Positions 9,061 to 19,706 of a DNA stretch of 64,000 nt are shown piece after piece; the first letter of the stretch is position 1; each line of letters starts with the position of its first letter. The notes beneath the pieces were generated by a model. That model searched no databases. It was given only the letters and a program-made list of their open reading frames with translations, and was not told the DNA's origin. Both the position numbers and the translations under genes were made by a program. The DNA lies in assembly GCF_003471165.1 (NCBI RefSeq), contig NZ_QRIL01000005.1, positions 80,467-144,466 of the forward strand, in the 5' to 3' direction. The DNA is from Ruminococcus sp. AM22-13. Its GTDB lineage: Bacteria; Bacillota; Clostridia; Lachnospirales; Lachnospiraceae.

Positions 9061-11016
9061 TTATTTTTTCTCTTTGATAGTACCTTTTCTGTATGCATCC
9101 AGAAGCTGGATCAGTTCCTGAATTCTCTCTTTTAACGCATGACCGGTATCTGTATCACCTACCAGCTGACGTCTTGACATGTAGCTGACTGCTACACGAT
9201 TTGATACGATATCTGTCTCTTTTGCTACCGCATCTGCTTTGGAAGTAAATGGCTCGTGAGCTGTAAGATTTAATCCATAAGAATTATAAATCAGTGTATA
9301 TCCTGCAATACCTGTAACTTTTCTGTATGCCTTGGAGAAGCCTCCGTCAATAACGATAACCTTGCCATTGCATTTGACCGGGCTTTCTCCCTCACTCTGA
9401 TGTACAGGTACATGACCATTGATAATATGGCCCTTCTCCGGATCCAGACCAAATTCACGCAGCATATTATCAACTACTTCTTCATTCTCCCAGAGTCGGT
9501 AATATGCATTCTTTTTCTCCTCATGTGTGGACGGATCTTCTATAAAATAACGCTCAAAAGTACTCATCTTACTCTTGCCAAACAACGGAGAATTCGGTGC
9601 TGCCCAGATATACCACATGATATCCCGGCCTTTCTTCTGCTCATCTTTTCCTACAGAATAAAAAGCTCTGCGTACATAGGCTTCCAGCACATCATACAAT
9701 TCTTTTCCTTTATAGCTTTTCCCATAAATCTGTACTTCACGGAAGGTTCCATCCTCATTTAACGGGATACTTCCATGAAACAGAAGATTCCCATTATATA
9801 CTGTATAAAGGCCTCCTTTATCCAGTAACAGCCGGATATGATTCTGCAGCTTCTCGCAGTTTCTGAATGCAGAAGACAGCTTGTCCATAACCTCTTTTTC
9901 CCCGTCTGTAAGCTCATACGGATGCTTCCAGTCAATCGTCGGGAAGTTTCTGTCCCGGAGAGGATATTCTTTTCCATCCGGCAGGATGATTGTTCCTTTT
10001 TCAGGATTGATTCTATGTAAAAGTGCCCTGTCTTCCATCTGGAATTCTTTATGCTTTCGCACCAGTTTTCCTTCTAATTTAAACTGGATCACTGCAATCG
10101 CTTTGTGCATTTTTTTGCCGAGTTCTTCTTCCAGAACATTGTAATTTGAAGCGCCTTTCATGGCAAAAATATCACATGGATCATCCTTATATGCTTCCAT
10201 GACAAAGGTTGCAAGTGGCAGCATATTGATACCGTATCCATCTTCCAGAATATCCAGATTTCCATAACGGATGCTGTTTCTCACTACCGTTGCAATACAT
10301 GCTTTCTGACCTGCTGCCGCACCCATCCAGACTACATCATGGTTACCCCACTGGATGTCCAGTGAATGGTACTGCATCAGACGGTCCATGATAAAATGTG
10401 GTGCCGGGCCTCTGTCGTAAATATCCCCCAGGATATGCAGGTGATCTACGACAAGACGCTGAATCAGTTCTGCAAGTGCAATGATAAAGTTCTCTGCACT
10501 GCCGATTTCAATAATGGTATTTACAATGGCATCATAATAAGCTTCTTTATCCAGGACCTCCGCTTTCTCTGTGATCAGCTCTTCGATCACATATGCATAG
10601 TCTGCCGGAAGCGCTTTTCTTACTTTTGATCTGGTATATTTGGAAGCTGTTGTCTTACATATTTCAATCAGACGATACAGAGTAATCTTGTACCAGTTTT
10701 CCATATCATCCTCTGTTTCCTTTACCAGATCCATCTTCTCTCTTGGATAATAAATCAGTGTCGCCAGAGAACGTTTGTCATTATTTCCAAGCGTGTGTCC
10801 GAATACGTCATCTATTTTCTTTCGCACTGCACCGGAACCGTTTCGCAATACATGGGAAAATGCCTGATACTCTCCATGAAGATCGGACATAAAGTGTTCC
10901 GTTCCCTTTGGAAGGTTCAGAATCGACTGGAGATTAATAATCTCCGTAGATGCTTTTCCAATTGTAGGATAAATTTCTGCAAGTCTCTGTAAATATCTAA
11001 GCTCCTCTTTCTTCAT
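9061..11016 (-). CDS. fbp: Fructose-1,6-bisphosphatase, class III (Firmicutes type)
   Basis: Gluconeogenic enzyme that removes the 1-phosphate of fructose 1,6-bisphosphate. The 650-residue length and the metallophosphatase-like motifs DLHGEYQAF, GDIYDRGP, WGNHDVVWMG and NGHVPV identify the manganese-dependent class III family of Bacillus and Clostridia. The start at 11016 is preferred because AAGGAG is six bases upstream; the ATG at 11022 is too close to that site. It follows polC by a short gap in the same direction. Confidence 0.96.
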   Translation of the reverse strand: MKKEELRYLQRLAEIYPTIGKASTEIINLQSILNLPKGTEHFMSDLHGEYQAFSHVLRNGSGAVRKKIDDVFGHTLGNNDKRSLATLIYYPREKMDLVKETEDDMENWYKITLYRLIEICKTTASKYTRSKVRKALPADYAYVIEELITEKAEVLDKEAYYDAIVNTIIEIGSAENFIIALAELIQRLVVDHLHILGDIYDRGPAPHFIMDRLMQYHSLDIQWGNHDVVWMGAAAGQKACIATVVRNSIRYGNLDILEDGYGINMLPLATFVMEAYKDDPCDIFAMKGASNYNVLEEELGKKMHKAIAVIQFKLEGKLVRKHKEFQMEDRALLHRINPEKGTIILPDGKEYPLRDRNFPTIDWKHPYELTDGEKEVMDKLSSAFRNCEKLQNHIRLLLDKGGLYTVYNGNLLFHGSIPLNEDGTFREVQIYGKSYKGKELYDVLEAYVRRAFYSVGKDEQKKGRDIMWYIWAAPNSPLFGKSKMSTFERYFIEDPSTHEEKKNAYYRLWENEEVVDNMLREFGLDPEKGHIINGHVPVHQSEGESPVKCNGKVIVIDGGFSKAYRKVTGIAGYTLIYNSYGLNLTAHEPFTSKADAVAKETDIVSNRVAVSYMSRRQLVGDTDTGHALKERIQELIQLLDAYRKGTIKEKK

Positions 11017-11040
11017 ATCCATCTCCTTATATCTTCTATC

Positions 11041-14000
11041 TCATCCCGTAAAATCAAACAGTGACATCTGGTTCGACTGCGGAATATCTCCAAATAATTT
11101 CAGATCATCCATCAGATCAATAACTGTCTTGCTGACTTTAGTTCTGTCGCGGAAGTCGTCTTTTGACAGGAATTTGCCTTGTTTTGCGGCATCTACAACG
11201 GCATCTGCGGCCTTATCTCCGAGTCCGTCAATGGTCGCAAGTGATGGCATCAGTTTTCCGTCCACAATCTGGAATCGCTGCGCTTTTGCAGTGTAAAGAT
11301 CGATTGGAACGAACTCAAAACCTCTTGCATACATCTCCTGCACGATACGCATATCCTTCAGGGTATCCTGCTCTTTCTTAGATGCAGCATCGCCTTTCTT
11401 ACGGATTTCTGCCATATAATATTCCAGACGTTCCTTACCCATGCACATCAGTTCATAGGAAAAAGCTGTCGCACGGATACTAAAGTATGCCGCATAATAA
11501 GCCAGCGGCTGAAATACCTTATACCACGCAATTCGGTATGCCATCATAACGTAAGCCGCCGCATGGGCTTTCGGGAACATGTACTTGATCAGCTTACAGG
11601 ACCAGATATACCAGTCCGGTACATCATGTTCCTTCATCGTTGTGATCCACTCATCACGCAGGCCTTTTCCCTTACGGACACTCTCCATAATGGTAAATGC
11701 AAGACCACTTTCCACACCTTTTCCGATCAAATAGATCATGATATCATCTCGGGTACAGATGGCAGTAGAAATTGTAGCCGTGCCATTCTGGATCAGTACC
11801 TGCGCATTTCCAAGCCATACATCTGTACCGTGGGAAAGTCCTGCAATACGAATCAGGTCTGAAAAGTATTTCGGCTTGGTATCGATAAGCATCTGCATGG
11901 CAAAGTCTGTACCGAATTCCGGGATTCCCAGGCATCCAAGCTTACATCCACCAATATCCTCCGGCTCGATTTTCAATGCTTTCGTGCTTGCAAATAATGA
12001 CATGACATCCCTCTGATCCAGCGGAACATCCCTCGCACTGATGCCTGTCAGATCCTCCAGCATTCGGATCATGGTCGGATCATCGTGTCCCAGTATATCA
12101 AGCTTCAGCAGGTTTCCATCAATGGAATGATAATCAAAATGAGTGGTGATAATATCACTGTTTACGTCATTCGCAGGATGCTGGACAGGTGTAAATTTCT
12201 CGATTTCCTCTCCCACCGGAAGTACAATGATACCTCCCGGATGCTGTCCTGTGGTACGGCGGACTCCTGTGCACCCCTGCACGATACGGTTAATCTCACA
12301 GTAACGTTTATGCACGCCGCGTTCCTCGAAATAATTCTTCACATAACCGAATGCCGTTTTCTCTGCCAGTGTACCGATAGTTCCAGCTTTAAACGTCTGT
12401 CCTTTACCGAAAATAACCTCTGTATATCGATGTGCATTTGCCTGATATTCTCCTGAGAAATTAAGGTCAATATCAGGCTCCTTATCTCCCTTGAATCCAA
12501 GGAATGTTTCAAAAGGAATATCAAATCCCTCTTTCTTCATTTTTGTCCCACATTTCGGACAGATTTTATCAGGCATATCGCACCCTGCCATACCTGCATA
12601 TTGCTTTACTTCCGGCGAATCGAAATCACTGTATTTACAATCCGGATTCGGACATAAGTAATGCGGCGGCAGAGGATTTACCTCTGTGATACCGGACATT
12701 GTAGCCGCCAGGGAAGATCCTACTGATCCTCGCGAACCTACCAGATATCCGTCCTCATTAGACTTCCACACCAGTTTCTGTGCAATAATATACATTACGG
12801 CGTAACCATTCGAAATAATAGAGTTCAGTTCTCTATCCAGACGGCTTTCCACGATCTCCGGCAGGGGATCTCCGTACATTTCATGTGCCTTTGTGAAGCA
12901 GATATTCTTCAGATCCTGGTCGGAATTTTCAATGACCGGTGGGAATTTATCCGGATGGATCGGGGAAATTTTCTCGATCATATCCGCAATCTTATTGGTG
13001 TTCGTAATGACAACTTCCTCAGCTTTCTCACTTCCCAGATAGGAGAATTCCTCCAGCATTTCTTCCGTAGTACGCAGATATAATGGTGCCTGTTCATCCG
13101 CATCCGAGAAACCATTTCCAGCCATAATAATACGTCGGTATACCTCGTCCTGAGGATCCATAAAGTGCACATCACAAGTAGCTACAACAGGTTTCTTAAA
13201 CTGCTCTCCAAGCTTGACGATCTTTCTGTTTATCTCTTTTAAATCTTCCTCAGAATTGATCATATCATGCTTGTCATCCGCGATCATAAATTTATTATTT
13301 CCAAGCGGCTGAATTTCCAGATAGTCATAAAAATTAACCAGTCTGGCAATCTCCGTATCCGGTGCATTTCGCAGTATTGCCTGATACAGCTCTCCTGCCT
13401 CGCAGGCACTTCCCACCAGAAGACCATCCCTATGCTCTTCCAGCACACTCTTCGGTACACGAGGACGTCTGTGATAATATTTCAGATGAGACTGGCTTAC
13501 CAGTTTATACAGATTAATACGTCCCGTCTCATTTCTGGCAAAAATAATCGCATGGTAAGTTGGTAACTTCTTAATAGTATTGGCCGATACCGCTCCCTGT
13601 TTATTCATCTCATCAACATCAAGAATATCTCTGTCCGCCAGCATTTTGACAAATTTCACAAAAATCTCTGCTGTACATGCGGCATCGTCTACTGCACGAT
13701 GATGATTCTCCAGTGAAACTCCTACTGCTTTTGCAACCGTATCCAGCTTAAATCTGTTCAATGCAGGCAACAGGAAACGCGCCATTCCGACCGTATCCAC
13801 GTAAGTAAAATCATGCTTGATTCCCAGTCTGTCACAGTTTTTCATAATGAATCCCATGTCAAAGTCCGCATTATGTGCAACCATTACCGCCCCCTTGCTG
13901 AATTCAAGGAATTTCGGCAGAATTTCTTCGATTGTCGGCGCATCCATTACCATGCTGTCATTAATGCTTGTAAGCTGTTCAATACGGAACGGGATCGGTA

Positions 14001-15531
14001 CTTTTGGGTTTACAAACGTGGAAAAACGATCGGTAATCTCTCCGTTCTCTACCAGTACCGCGCCAATCTCAATAATCTGACAGGTCAGAGAAGAGAAGCC
14101 TGTTGTCTCGATATCAAAGACTACAAATCTTCCATCCAGTTTCTGTCCTTTTCCATTTGTCACCATACCCTTTAAGTCATCTACAAGGTAAGCTTCCATA
14201 CCATACAGAACCTTGAAATCAGAGTCCTTCGGCACACATCCACCCCATGCATCGAAGCAATGATTTGCCTCGGGAAATGCCTGAACGACACCATGGTCTG
14301 TGATGGCAATGGCAGGATGTCCCCACTCATAGGCACGTTTTACCAGAGATTTGGCATCTGTGACACCATCCATATCGCTCATCTTCGTATGGCAGTGAAG
14401 TTCAACTCTTTTCTGAGGAGTGGTATCCACCCTGGCTGTGGTAAAGTTGGCAATCTTTTTGATTCCTGCGATAGACGCAATCGTCAGTTCACTGTCAAAT
14501 CTGTCCACGGTCGTTACGCCGCGAAACTTCAGAAATGCACCTTTCTTTACATGCTCTGTGACTTCCGGAACCTGTTCATTTCGAAGGAACATTTTCACTA
14601 CAATACTGTCAGTAAAGTCTGTGATCGGGAAAATCAGAATCGTCTTTTCATTTCGAATCTCTCTGGCTTCAACATCCATAACCTGTCCGCGGACAATGAC
14701 CTCACCCATCTCACCGGTGATTGTTTCAAGGGCAACAGGTTCGCCTTCAAAATCTCTTCCATAGATAACATCCGGATTGCTGTCTCGTCTGAATCCACCG
14801 CGGAAATCACCTTTTTTATTGTCTTTTCGATCAGCAAATGCGGACTTTTTGTCTTTCTTTTCCTGCTGTGATTTATCTGCTTTCTTCTCTGCCTTTTTCT
14901 CCGTTGTTCCACTTTCTTCAGTCTGTGAAGTCTCCTCCGTTTTGGCATTCATCTTTGCATGACGAATTACGTTCTCTACTTCCTGAGCAATCTGAACTGC
15001 TGCATTCTTACGGTATTTGCTCTCCTGCGTTTCTGTAAACTCCAGCTCCACTTTCAAATCCATCCCGCATCTTTCGCAGAAAACTTTCTGCAGATATTCG
15101 ATCAGAATCTCGCTTTTTTCTCTGGCTATTACCGAGTCAGGAAGAATCATATGAAGATCATTTGCACCCGGAAAAGTAATCTGTGCCTGCTTGAACATGT
15201 TATATTCCAGCATATTGTAATTGCGCAGTTCCAGTTCCATACTAGATCTGTATGTGTCCAGGAAATTCTGCGGAGTATACTGCCCTGACAGATGAAACTT
15301 CTCTATTACAGTAACCGTAACTCCCAGTCCTGCAAAAATCTGCCTCTCTATCTGCTCTTCCAGGGCAAAAATATGCTTCTTATGAATCCAGCGTTCACTT
15401 TTTATATATACCCAGATATGAGTCTTGGAAGGATTGCAGGAAACTCTGGTTACAAACACCATGTCCAACAGCTCTTCCAGTTCTTTTTTCACTTTTAAAT
15501 TGGGAAATACGTCAAAAAAATCTTTTTCCAA
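11041..15531 (-). CDS. polC: DNA polymerase III alpha subunit, PolC type
   Basis: Replicative polymerase of low-GC Gram-positives with built-in 3'-5' proofreading. Domains in order: N-terminal domain, OB-fold (about 250-360), PHP domain split around the exonuclease (ELHCHTKMSDMDGV), DnaQ-like exonuclease starting FVVFDIETTGFSS, then the polymerase palm with PDIDLNFSGEYQ and fingers; a zinc-binding segment has CPNPDC and CPKCG pairs. At 1496 residues the length is typical. The start is TTG with AGGAGA seven bases upstream. A low-complexity Lys/Glu-rich stretch (about 200-240) separates the N-terminal domain from the OB fold. Confidence 0.98.
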   Translation of the reverse strand: MEKDFFDVFPNLKVKKELEELLDMVFVTRVSCNPSKTHIWVYIKSERWIHKKHIFALEEQIERQIFAGLGVTVTVIEKFHLSGQYTPQNFLDTYRSSMELELRNYNMLEYNMFKQAQITFPGANDLHMILPDSVIAREKSEILIEYLQKVFCERCGMDLKVELEFTETQESKYRKNAAVQIAQEVENVIRHAKMNAKTEETSQTEESGTTEKKAEKKADKSQQEKKDKKSAFADRKDNKKGDFRGGFRRDSNPDVIYGRDFEGEPVALETITGEMGEVIVRGQVMDVEAREIRNEKTILIFPITDFTDSIVVKMFLRNEQVPEVTEHVKKGAFLKFRGVTTVDRFDSELTIASIAGIKKIANFTTARVDTTPQKRVELHCHTKMSDMDGVTDAKSLVKRAYEWGHPAIAITDHGVVQAFPEANHCFDAWGGCVPKDSDFKVLYGMEAYLVDDLKGMVTNGKGQKLDGRFVVFDIETTGFSSLTCQIIEIGAVLVENGEITDRFSTFVNPKVPIPFRIEQLTSINDSMVMDAPTIEEILPKFLEFSKGAVMVAHNADFDMGFIMKNCDRLGIKHDFTYVDTVGMARFLLPALNRFKLDTVAKAVGVSLENHHRAVDDAACTAEIFVKFVKMLADRDILDVDEMNKQGAVSANTIKKLPTYHAIIFARNETGRINLYKLVSQSHLKYYHRRPRVPKSVLEEHRDGLLVGSACEAGELYQAILRNAPDTEIARLVNFYDYLEIQPLGNNKFMIADDKHDMINSEEDLKEINRKIVKLGEQFKKPVVATCDVHFMDPQDEVYRRIIMAGNGFSDADEQAPLYLRTTEEMLEEFSYLGSEKAEEVVITNTNKIADMIEKISPIHPDKFPPVIENSDQDLKNICFTKAHEMYGDPLPEIVESRLDRELNSIISNGYAVMYIIAQKLVWKSNEDGYLVGSRGSVGSSLAATMSGITEVNPLPPHYLCPNPDCKYSDFDSPEVKQYAGMAGCDMPDKICPKCGTKMKKEGFDIPFETFLGFKGDKEPDIDLNFSGEYQANAHRYTEVIFGKGQTFKAGTIGTLAEKTAFGYVKNYFEERGVHKRYCEINRIVQGCTGVRRTTGQHPGGIIVLPVGEEIEKFTPVQHPANDVNSDIITTHFDYHSIDGNLLKLDILGHDDPTMIRMLEDLTGISARDVPLDQRDVMSLFASTKALKIEPEDIGGCKLGCLGIPEFGTDFAMQMLIDTKPKYFSDLIRIAGLSHGTDVWLGNAQVLIQNGTATISTAICTRDDIMIYLIGKGVESGLAFTIMESVRKGKGLRDEWITTMKEHDVPDWYIWSCKLIKYMFPKAHAAAYVMMAYRIAWYKVFQPLAYYAAYFSIRATAFSYELMCMGKERLEYYMAEIRKKGDAASKKEQDTLKDMRIVQEMYARGFEFVPIDLYTAKAQRFQIVDGKLMPSLATIDGLGDKAADAVVDAAKQGKFLSKDDFRDRTKVSKTVIDLMDDLKLFGDIPQSNQMSLFDFTG

Positions 15532-15589
15532 AATAAAATCTCCTCTTTATATAAATGAAGCAAAGATAATCTCTGCTTCATTGCAAAGA

Positions 15590-16645
15590 TTATTTTTTCC
15601 AGTTTAAAAGTTCCTCACGCAAGGTATCCAAAAGCTCCTCTTCCGGAACCTTTTTAATGATCTCGCCATGCTTGATCAGAAGTCCGACACCAACACCGCC
15701 TGCAATTCCGATATCTGCTTCTTTTGCTTCTCCAGGTCCGTTTACCACACATCCCATAACCGCTACTTTAATATCAAGCGGGATATCCTGCACCATAGTT
15801 TCTACCTTGTTTGCAAGACCGATCAGATCAATCTGTGTACGTCCGCAGGTTGGACATGACACGACTTCCACGCCGCCTTTGCGAAGTCCAAGTGTCTTCA
15901 GGATACGTTTTGCTGACTTGATTTCTTCCAGAGGTGCGCCTGTAAGGGAAACCCGGATGGTATCACCGATTCCCTGATTCAGAATGATTCCCAGACCGAT
16001 CGCTGATTTGATATTTCCGGAATACAGAGTTCCTGCTTCTGTGATTCCTACATGAAGTGGATAGTTTGTTTTTTCTGCGATCAGTTCATGTGCTTTTGCA
16101 CACATGAGAACGTCTGAAGATTTAATACTGATGACAAGATTATCATAGCCTAATTCCTCGATAATGTGTACTTTATCCAGCGCACTCTCAACCAGTCCTT
16201 CTGCTGTAACACCATGATATTGTTCCACAAGCTCCTTCTCCAGCGAGCCACTGTTTACACCGACACGGATTGGGATGTTGCGTTCCTTCGCCACATCAAC
16301 GACTGCTTTAATACGCTCTGTATTTCCGATATTTCCCGGATTGATGCGTATTTTATCCGCTCCGTTTTCCATCGCTGCGATAGCCAGACGATAGTCGAAA
16401 TGAATATCTGCTACCAGTGGAATATGAATCTGTTTCTTGATTTCTTTTAACGCTTTTGCAGCTTCCATAGTAGGTACTGCGCAACGAATAATGTCGCATC
16501 CTGCCTGCTCCAGCGCAAGGATCTGTGCTACAGTCTGCTCTACGTTTTCTGTCTTTGTGTTCGTCATGGACTGGATTAAAACAGGGTTACCACCACCGAT
16601 TTTTTTGTCTCCGACCCGGATGACTTTTGTATGATCTCTGTACAT
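15590..16645 (-). CDS. ispG: 4-hydroxy-3-methylbut-2-en-1-yl diphosphate synthase
   Basis: Iron-sulfur enzyme of the MEP isoprenoid pathway that reduces MEcPP to HMBPP. The TIM-barrel N-terminus (GNPVLIQSMTNTKTENV) and the C-terminal [4Fe-4S] ligands CPTCGRTQIDL and GCVVNGPGE are present. The 351-residue length fits the bacterial short form. AGAGG lies upstream of the start. It precedes polC in the direction of transcription with about 60 bp between them, which hold an ATGAAGCA/TGCTTCAT hairpin. Confidence 0.97.
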   Translation of the reverse strand: MYRDHTKVIRVGDKKIGGGNPVLIQSMTNTKTENVEQTVAQILALEQAGCDIIRCAVPTMEAAKALKEIKKQIHIPLVADIHFDYRLAIAAMENGADKIRINPGNIGNTERIKAVVDVAKERNIPIRVGVNSGSLEKELVEQYHGVTAEGLVESALDKVHIIEELGYDNLVISIKSSDVLMCAKAHELIAEKTNYPLHVGITEAGTLYSGNIKSAIGLGIILNQGIGDTIRVSLTGAPLEEIKSAKRILKTLGLRKGGVEVVSCPTCGRTQIDLIGLANKVETMVQDIPLDIKVAVMGCVVNGPGEAKEADIGIAGGVGVGLLIKHGEIIKKVPEEELLDTLREELLNWKK

Positions 16646-16887
16646 AATTACCTCTTTATTCTTTCCTATAATAATCTCACAGAATGCTCCATTCTATCCA
16701 GTCTGGCATCGGTAAGATTCTGCAGAACCGGAGATTAAGTGCATTATTCTCTGAAATTACTATAAACATCTTCTACCAGAAGCAGGAGCGGCCGAGTTCC
16801 CGGCAGCTCCCGCCCAATTTTCGTTATCCGTAACTATTCAGCTCCCTCACAAAATAATAGACTGCTGAAATATATACAATCATTTAT

Positions 16888-18036
16888 CTACTGTCTGATT
16901 TCCAGAAGTTTCCGCTTCAGTTCATCTTCCATGCGGCGTATTTCTGACTCTGCCGCCTGCCTCTTCTGGCGTCCTTCCATCTGGATGCGCATTACATCAT
17001 CCAGTGTCTGAATCAGATCTGCATTTGTTTTCTGAAGTGTCTCAAGGTCAACAATCCCTCTTTCAGATTCCTTCGCTATCTCAACCGTTGCCGTATGAAG
17101 CATCTCTGCGTTTTTCCTGAGAAGTTCATTTGTAATATCTGTCACCTGTCTCTGCGCCTGTGTCGCTTCTGCAGAATGAGCGATTCCAAGTGCAAGCACC
17201 ATCTGGCTCTTCCATAACGGAATCGTATTTACGATTGTTGTCTGGATTTTCTCTACCATTACGGTATCATTATTCTGAATCAGACGGATCTGCGGTGCTG
17301 TCTGCATGGCAATCGTACGGGTAAGCTCCAGATCATGCAGCTTCTTCTCAAAACGATTGCATTTCTCATCCAGATCCCTTGCTGCCTGTGCATCCTCAGG
17401 AAGTCCGCTCATCATCGCCTTATTTTTCAGCTCTGCAAGTTTTCCGTTTCTGGTTTCTTCCAGTTTCTTTTTGCCAGCAAGGATATACATGGTAAGTTCT
17501 TTAAAGTAATTCAGGTTCTGCTCATACATCTTGTCCAGCATAGCGGAATCCTTCAGCAGACGCACCTGATGCTGCTGAAGGGAATCTGTGATTTTCTCAA
17601 TGCTGACCTCTGCCTTGTCATATTTGTTCTTCAGATTCTCAATCTTAGAAGACTGTTTCTTAAAGAATCCGAAAAATCTGCCGCCATCATCCTGCGCATC
17701 AAAATCTCTTAATTCTCCAACCACATTTGTGATCAGATCTCCGATTTCTCCCAGATCCTGCATCTTCACGTTCTCTAATGCAGTGTCTGAGAAATCTGCC
17801 ATCTTCTTCTGTGTTCCGGCACCATACTGAAGAATCTGGTTTGTGTTCTCAATATCGATTTTTGCTGCAAATTCATTTACCATCTGCTGCTCTGCCGGTG
17901 TCAGTGCCGGAGCTTCTTCTTTTGGCTGTGGCTGCTCCACTTTTACAGGCTCCTCTTTTTTCTCGAATTCCCCAAGATCTGGTTCCAGTGTTAATGATGG
18001 TCCTTCCATTTCAAAATCTTTAAATTCTTCTCCCAT
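16888..18036 (-). CDS. TelA-like toxic anion resistance family protein
   Basis: Member of the TelA/KlaA family, linked to tellurite and other stress resistance but of unclear biochemistry. The 382-residue protein has an acidic proline-containing N-terminus (about 1-50) and is otherwise helical and coiled-coil-like, with typical stretches such as ILAGKKKLEETRNGKLAEL and TTIVNTIPLWKSQMVLALG. No membrane segment. It lies 110 bp downstream of the XpaC-like gene in the same direction, a pairing often seen in Firmicutes. Confidence 0.9.
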   Translation of the reverse strand: MGEEFKDFEMEGPSLTLEPDLGEFEKKEEPVKVEQPQPKEEAPALTPAEQQMVNEFAAKIDIENTNQILQYGAGTQKKMADFSDTALENVKMQDLGEIGDLITNVVGELRDFDAQDDGGRFFGFFKKQSSKIENLKNKYDKAEVSIEKITDSLQQHQVRLLKDSAMLDKMYEQNLNYFKELTMYILAGKKKLEETRNGKLAELKNKAMMSGLPEDAQAARDLDEKCNRFEKKLHDLELTRTIAMQTAPQIRLIQNNDTVMVEKIQTTIVNTIPLWKSQMVLALGIAHSAEATQAQRQVTDITNELLRKNAEMLHTATVEIAKESERGIVDLETLQKTNADLIQTLDDVMRIQMEGRQKRQAAESEIRRMEDELKRKLLEIRQ

Positions 18037-18146
18037 GGCATCTCCTTTTTATCAGGCTTTTTTCAGGTTTTTCTCATATTTTCGGTAATTCTGATTCTTA
18101 TTCCTGACTAAACCTGCTGTTTTTGTTTTATAGCGTTTCATGGTTA

Positions 18147-19427
18147 TCAGTTCTTCTTCATTTTTGCAAAATCATCATCTGTCAGGCCTTCCTGCGCCAG
18201 CAATGTATGCAGTACGGAAATATCACTTGACACATCCCATGCAGTGTCCTGAAAAACAGAATCCAGAAGTTTCTCAAATGCCTGGTTAAGCGTATCCAAT
18301 GTATCCTCTATTTCTTTCTTGGATGACTGGATGTTCTCTCCCTGAACAGGCTGCTGATCCATTTCCTCATAGGCATCCAGTAATTTCACTGTCATAGGCA
18401 GATAATAATTCATCAGTTTTTTCAGATCCGGAATAATCTCCGGATGCTTTTCGGCACGTTCAAAAATCTTCTCCACGATTAGTTCCATTCTGGATATCTT
18501 AGCTGAGATTTCCACTCCCGGGATGGCATCATTACTCTTATGAATCTTATCCAGAAATTCATTTCCTCTGTCCAGTACTTCCTGCACTTCAGGAGATGTA
18601 TTCTCTCTGTTTCTCTCCTGCTCTTCCTGACGTCTCTTTTCTTCCTGCTGCTTCTGCTCAAGTGCTTTCTGCGTCTGAGTGTATTGCTGATAAGTCTCAT
18701 TACTTGTGATCAGGCAGGTCTCCTGTGCATCAATATGTCCCTGACGGAACCACCCGTCATCGATCATTTTCTTAATATCTTTCTTTACAAATTTCACCGG
18801 CTTATTTACCGCAACAGAAAGCTGTTCAAAATTGCAATAGGTATGCACTCCCAGCGTACCGATATATTTTTGAAAACGTTCCAGCTTTCCAAGCTTCTTA
18901 AGTCCTCCGGCAAGAAGACCTGCACCGGTCAGTGCTCCGGCCGCCATAAAGCATGTACCGCCAAACACAAGTGAACTCATATGGCCAACCGCACCGAAAA
19001 TAGCCAGAACCAATGTTCCTAGTCCCATACCACTTGCAAGAATACCACCTGAGACAGAAAGCATCAGACCTTTCATTCTTCCGCCGGTGTTCTTCTCATA
19101 CAGAGTCAGCATTCGTTCTTTTGCTTTCTCATTTTCCAGTCTTTTTTGTTCCTCTTGTTCACGTTCCCGTCTGCGCCGTTCTTCAAATTCTTTTGTCTTA
19201 TTCTGATATGTTCCCTGATTCTGTGAACCAAATACGCTGTTCAGACCATTCCTGATTGCTTCACTTCCGGAATCTACTGCGGAATTTACTGCATTGTTTA
19301 CAGTCTGTCCCACTGTCTGTTTGATGTCCTCTGTCATCTGCCGATAATCTTTAGTGGAAACTGCTGTATCTATGATTTTTTTTATCTTGTCCCCAAGCTC
19401 GCCTAATTCGTCAAAATTTTCGCTCAT
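18147..19427 (-). CDS. XpaC-like 5-bromo-4-chloroindolyl phosphate hydrolysis family protein
   Basis: About 426 residues. Visible parts: an N-terminal segment with amphipathic repeats (about 1-60), a charged helix rich in Glu/Arg (about 75-105), two membrane segments (GLMLSVSGGILASGMGLGTLVLAIFGAVG and the SLVFGGTCFMAAGALTGAGLLAGG region), then a cytoplasmic domain (GTLGVHTYCNFEQLSVAVN...) and a C-terminal helical XpaC-like region. The family name comes from an old screening phenotype; true function is unknown. Start at 19427 is preferred because GGAGG precedes it; an in-frame ATG at 19481 has no site. Confidence 0.82.
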   Translation of the reverse strand: MSENFDELGELGDKIKKIIDTAVSTKDYRQMTEDIKQTVGQTVNNAVNSAVDSGSEAIRNGLNSVFGSQNQGTYQNKTKEFEERRRREREQEEQKRLENEKAKERMLTLYEKNTGGRMKGLMLSVSGGILASGMGLGTLVLAIFGAVGHMSSLVFGGTCFMAAGALTGAGLLAGGLKKLGKLERFQKYIGTLGVHTYCNFEQLSVAVNKPVKFVKKDIKKMIDDGWFRQGHIDAQETCLITSNETYQQYTQTQKALEQKQQEEKRRQEEQERNRENTSPEVQEVLDRGNEFLDKIHKSNDAIPGVEISAKISRMELIVEKIFERAEKHPEIIPDLKKLMNYYLPMTVKLLDAYEEMDQQPVQGENIQSSKKEIEDTLDTLNQAFEKLLDSVFQDTAWDVSSDISVLHTLLAQEGLTDDDFAKMKKN

Positions 19428-19519
19428 GTTTTCCTCCATTTTTCTATTCCATATTATAGCGAAATACCTTGTAAAAAACAAGACTTTCGCCTGTCAGTCA
19501 TCTAAAAAGAAAAATAGAA

Positions 19520-19580
19520 GTTACTGTTCACTCCGTTCACAGCAACACGCTTCGCGGAATAGTGGAGTGTGAACAGTAAC
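19520..19580. mobile_element. 61-bp inverted-repeat element with perfect 8-bp target duplication
   Basis: Begins GTTACTGTTCACTCC and ends GGAGTGTGAACAGTAAC, with an internal ACGCTTCGCGG. Direct repeats AAATAGAA flank it at 19512-19519 and 19581-19588. It carries no reading frame, so it would need a transposase supplied elsewhere. Confidence 0.75.
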
Positions 19581-19585
19581 AAATA

Positions 19586-19611
19586 GAACGTATAAATTTA
19601 CTTATACGTTC
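19586..19611. repeat. Perfect 10-bp inverted repeat
   Basis: GAACGTATAA and TTATACGTTC separated by six bases. There is no T-run, so it looks more like an operator or RNA hairpin than a terminator. The 61-bp element landed at its foot. Confidence 0.55.
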
Positions 19612-19706
19612 ACGACCACTGATCCGGTAATATTCCTTTGTCTGTTCATACATCCCTTTGTCTGTGTTTATACTGCCGGACTTTCGATTTTTTACATTTT
19701 TTTCTT

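Noticed and set aside
16830..16857. GTAACTATTCAGCTCC as an element copy
   Set aside because: Left 11 bases fit the 7403 copy, but the right end is absent and the flanks do not repeat.
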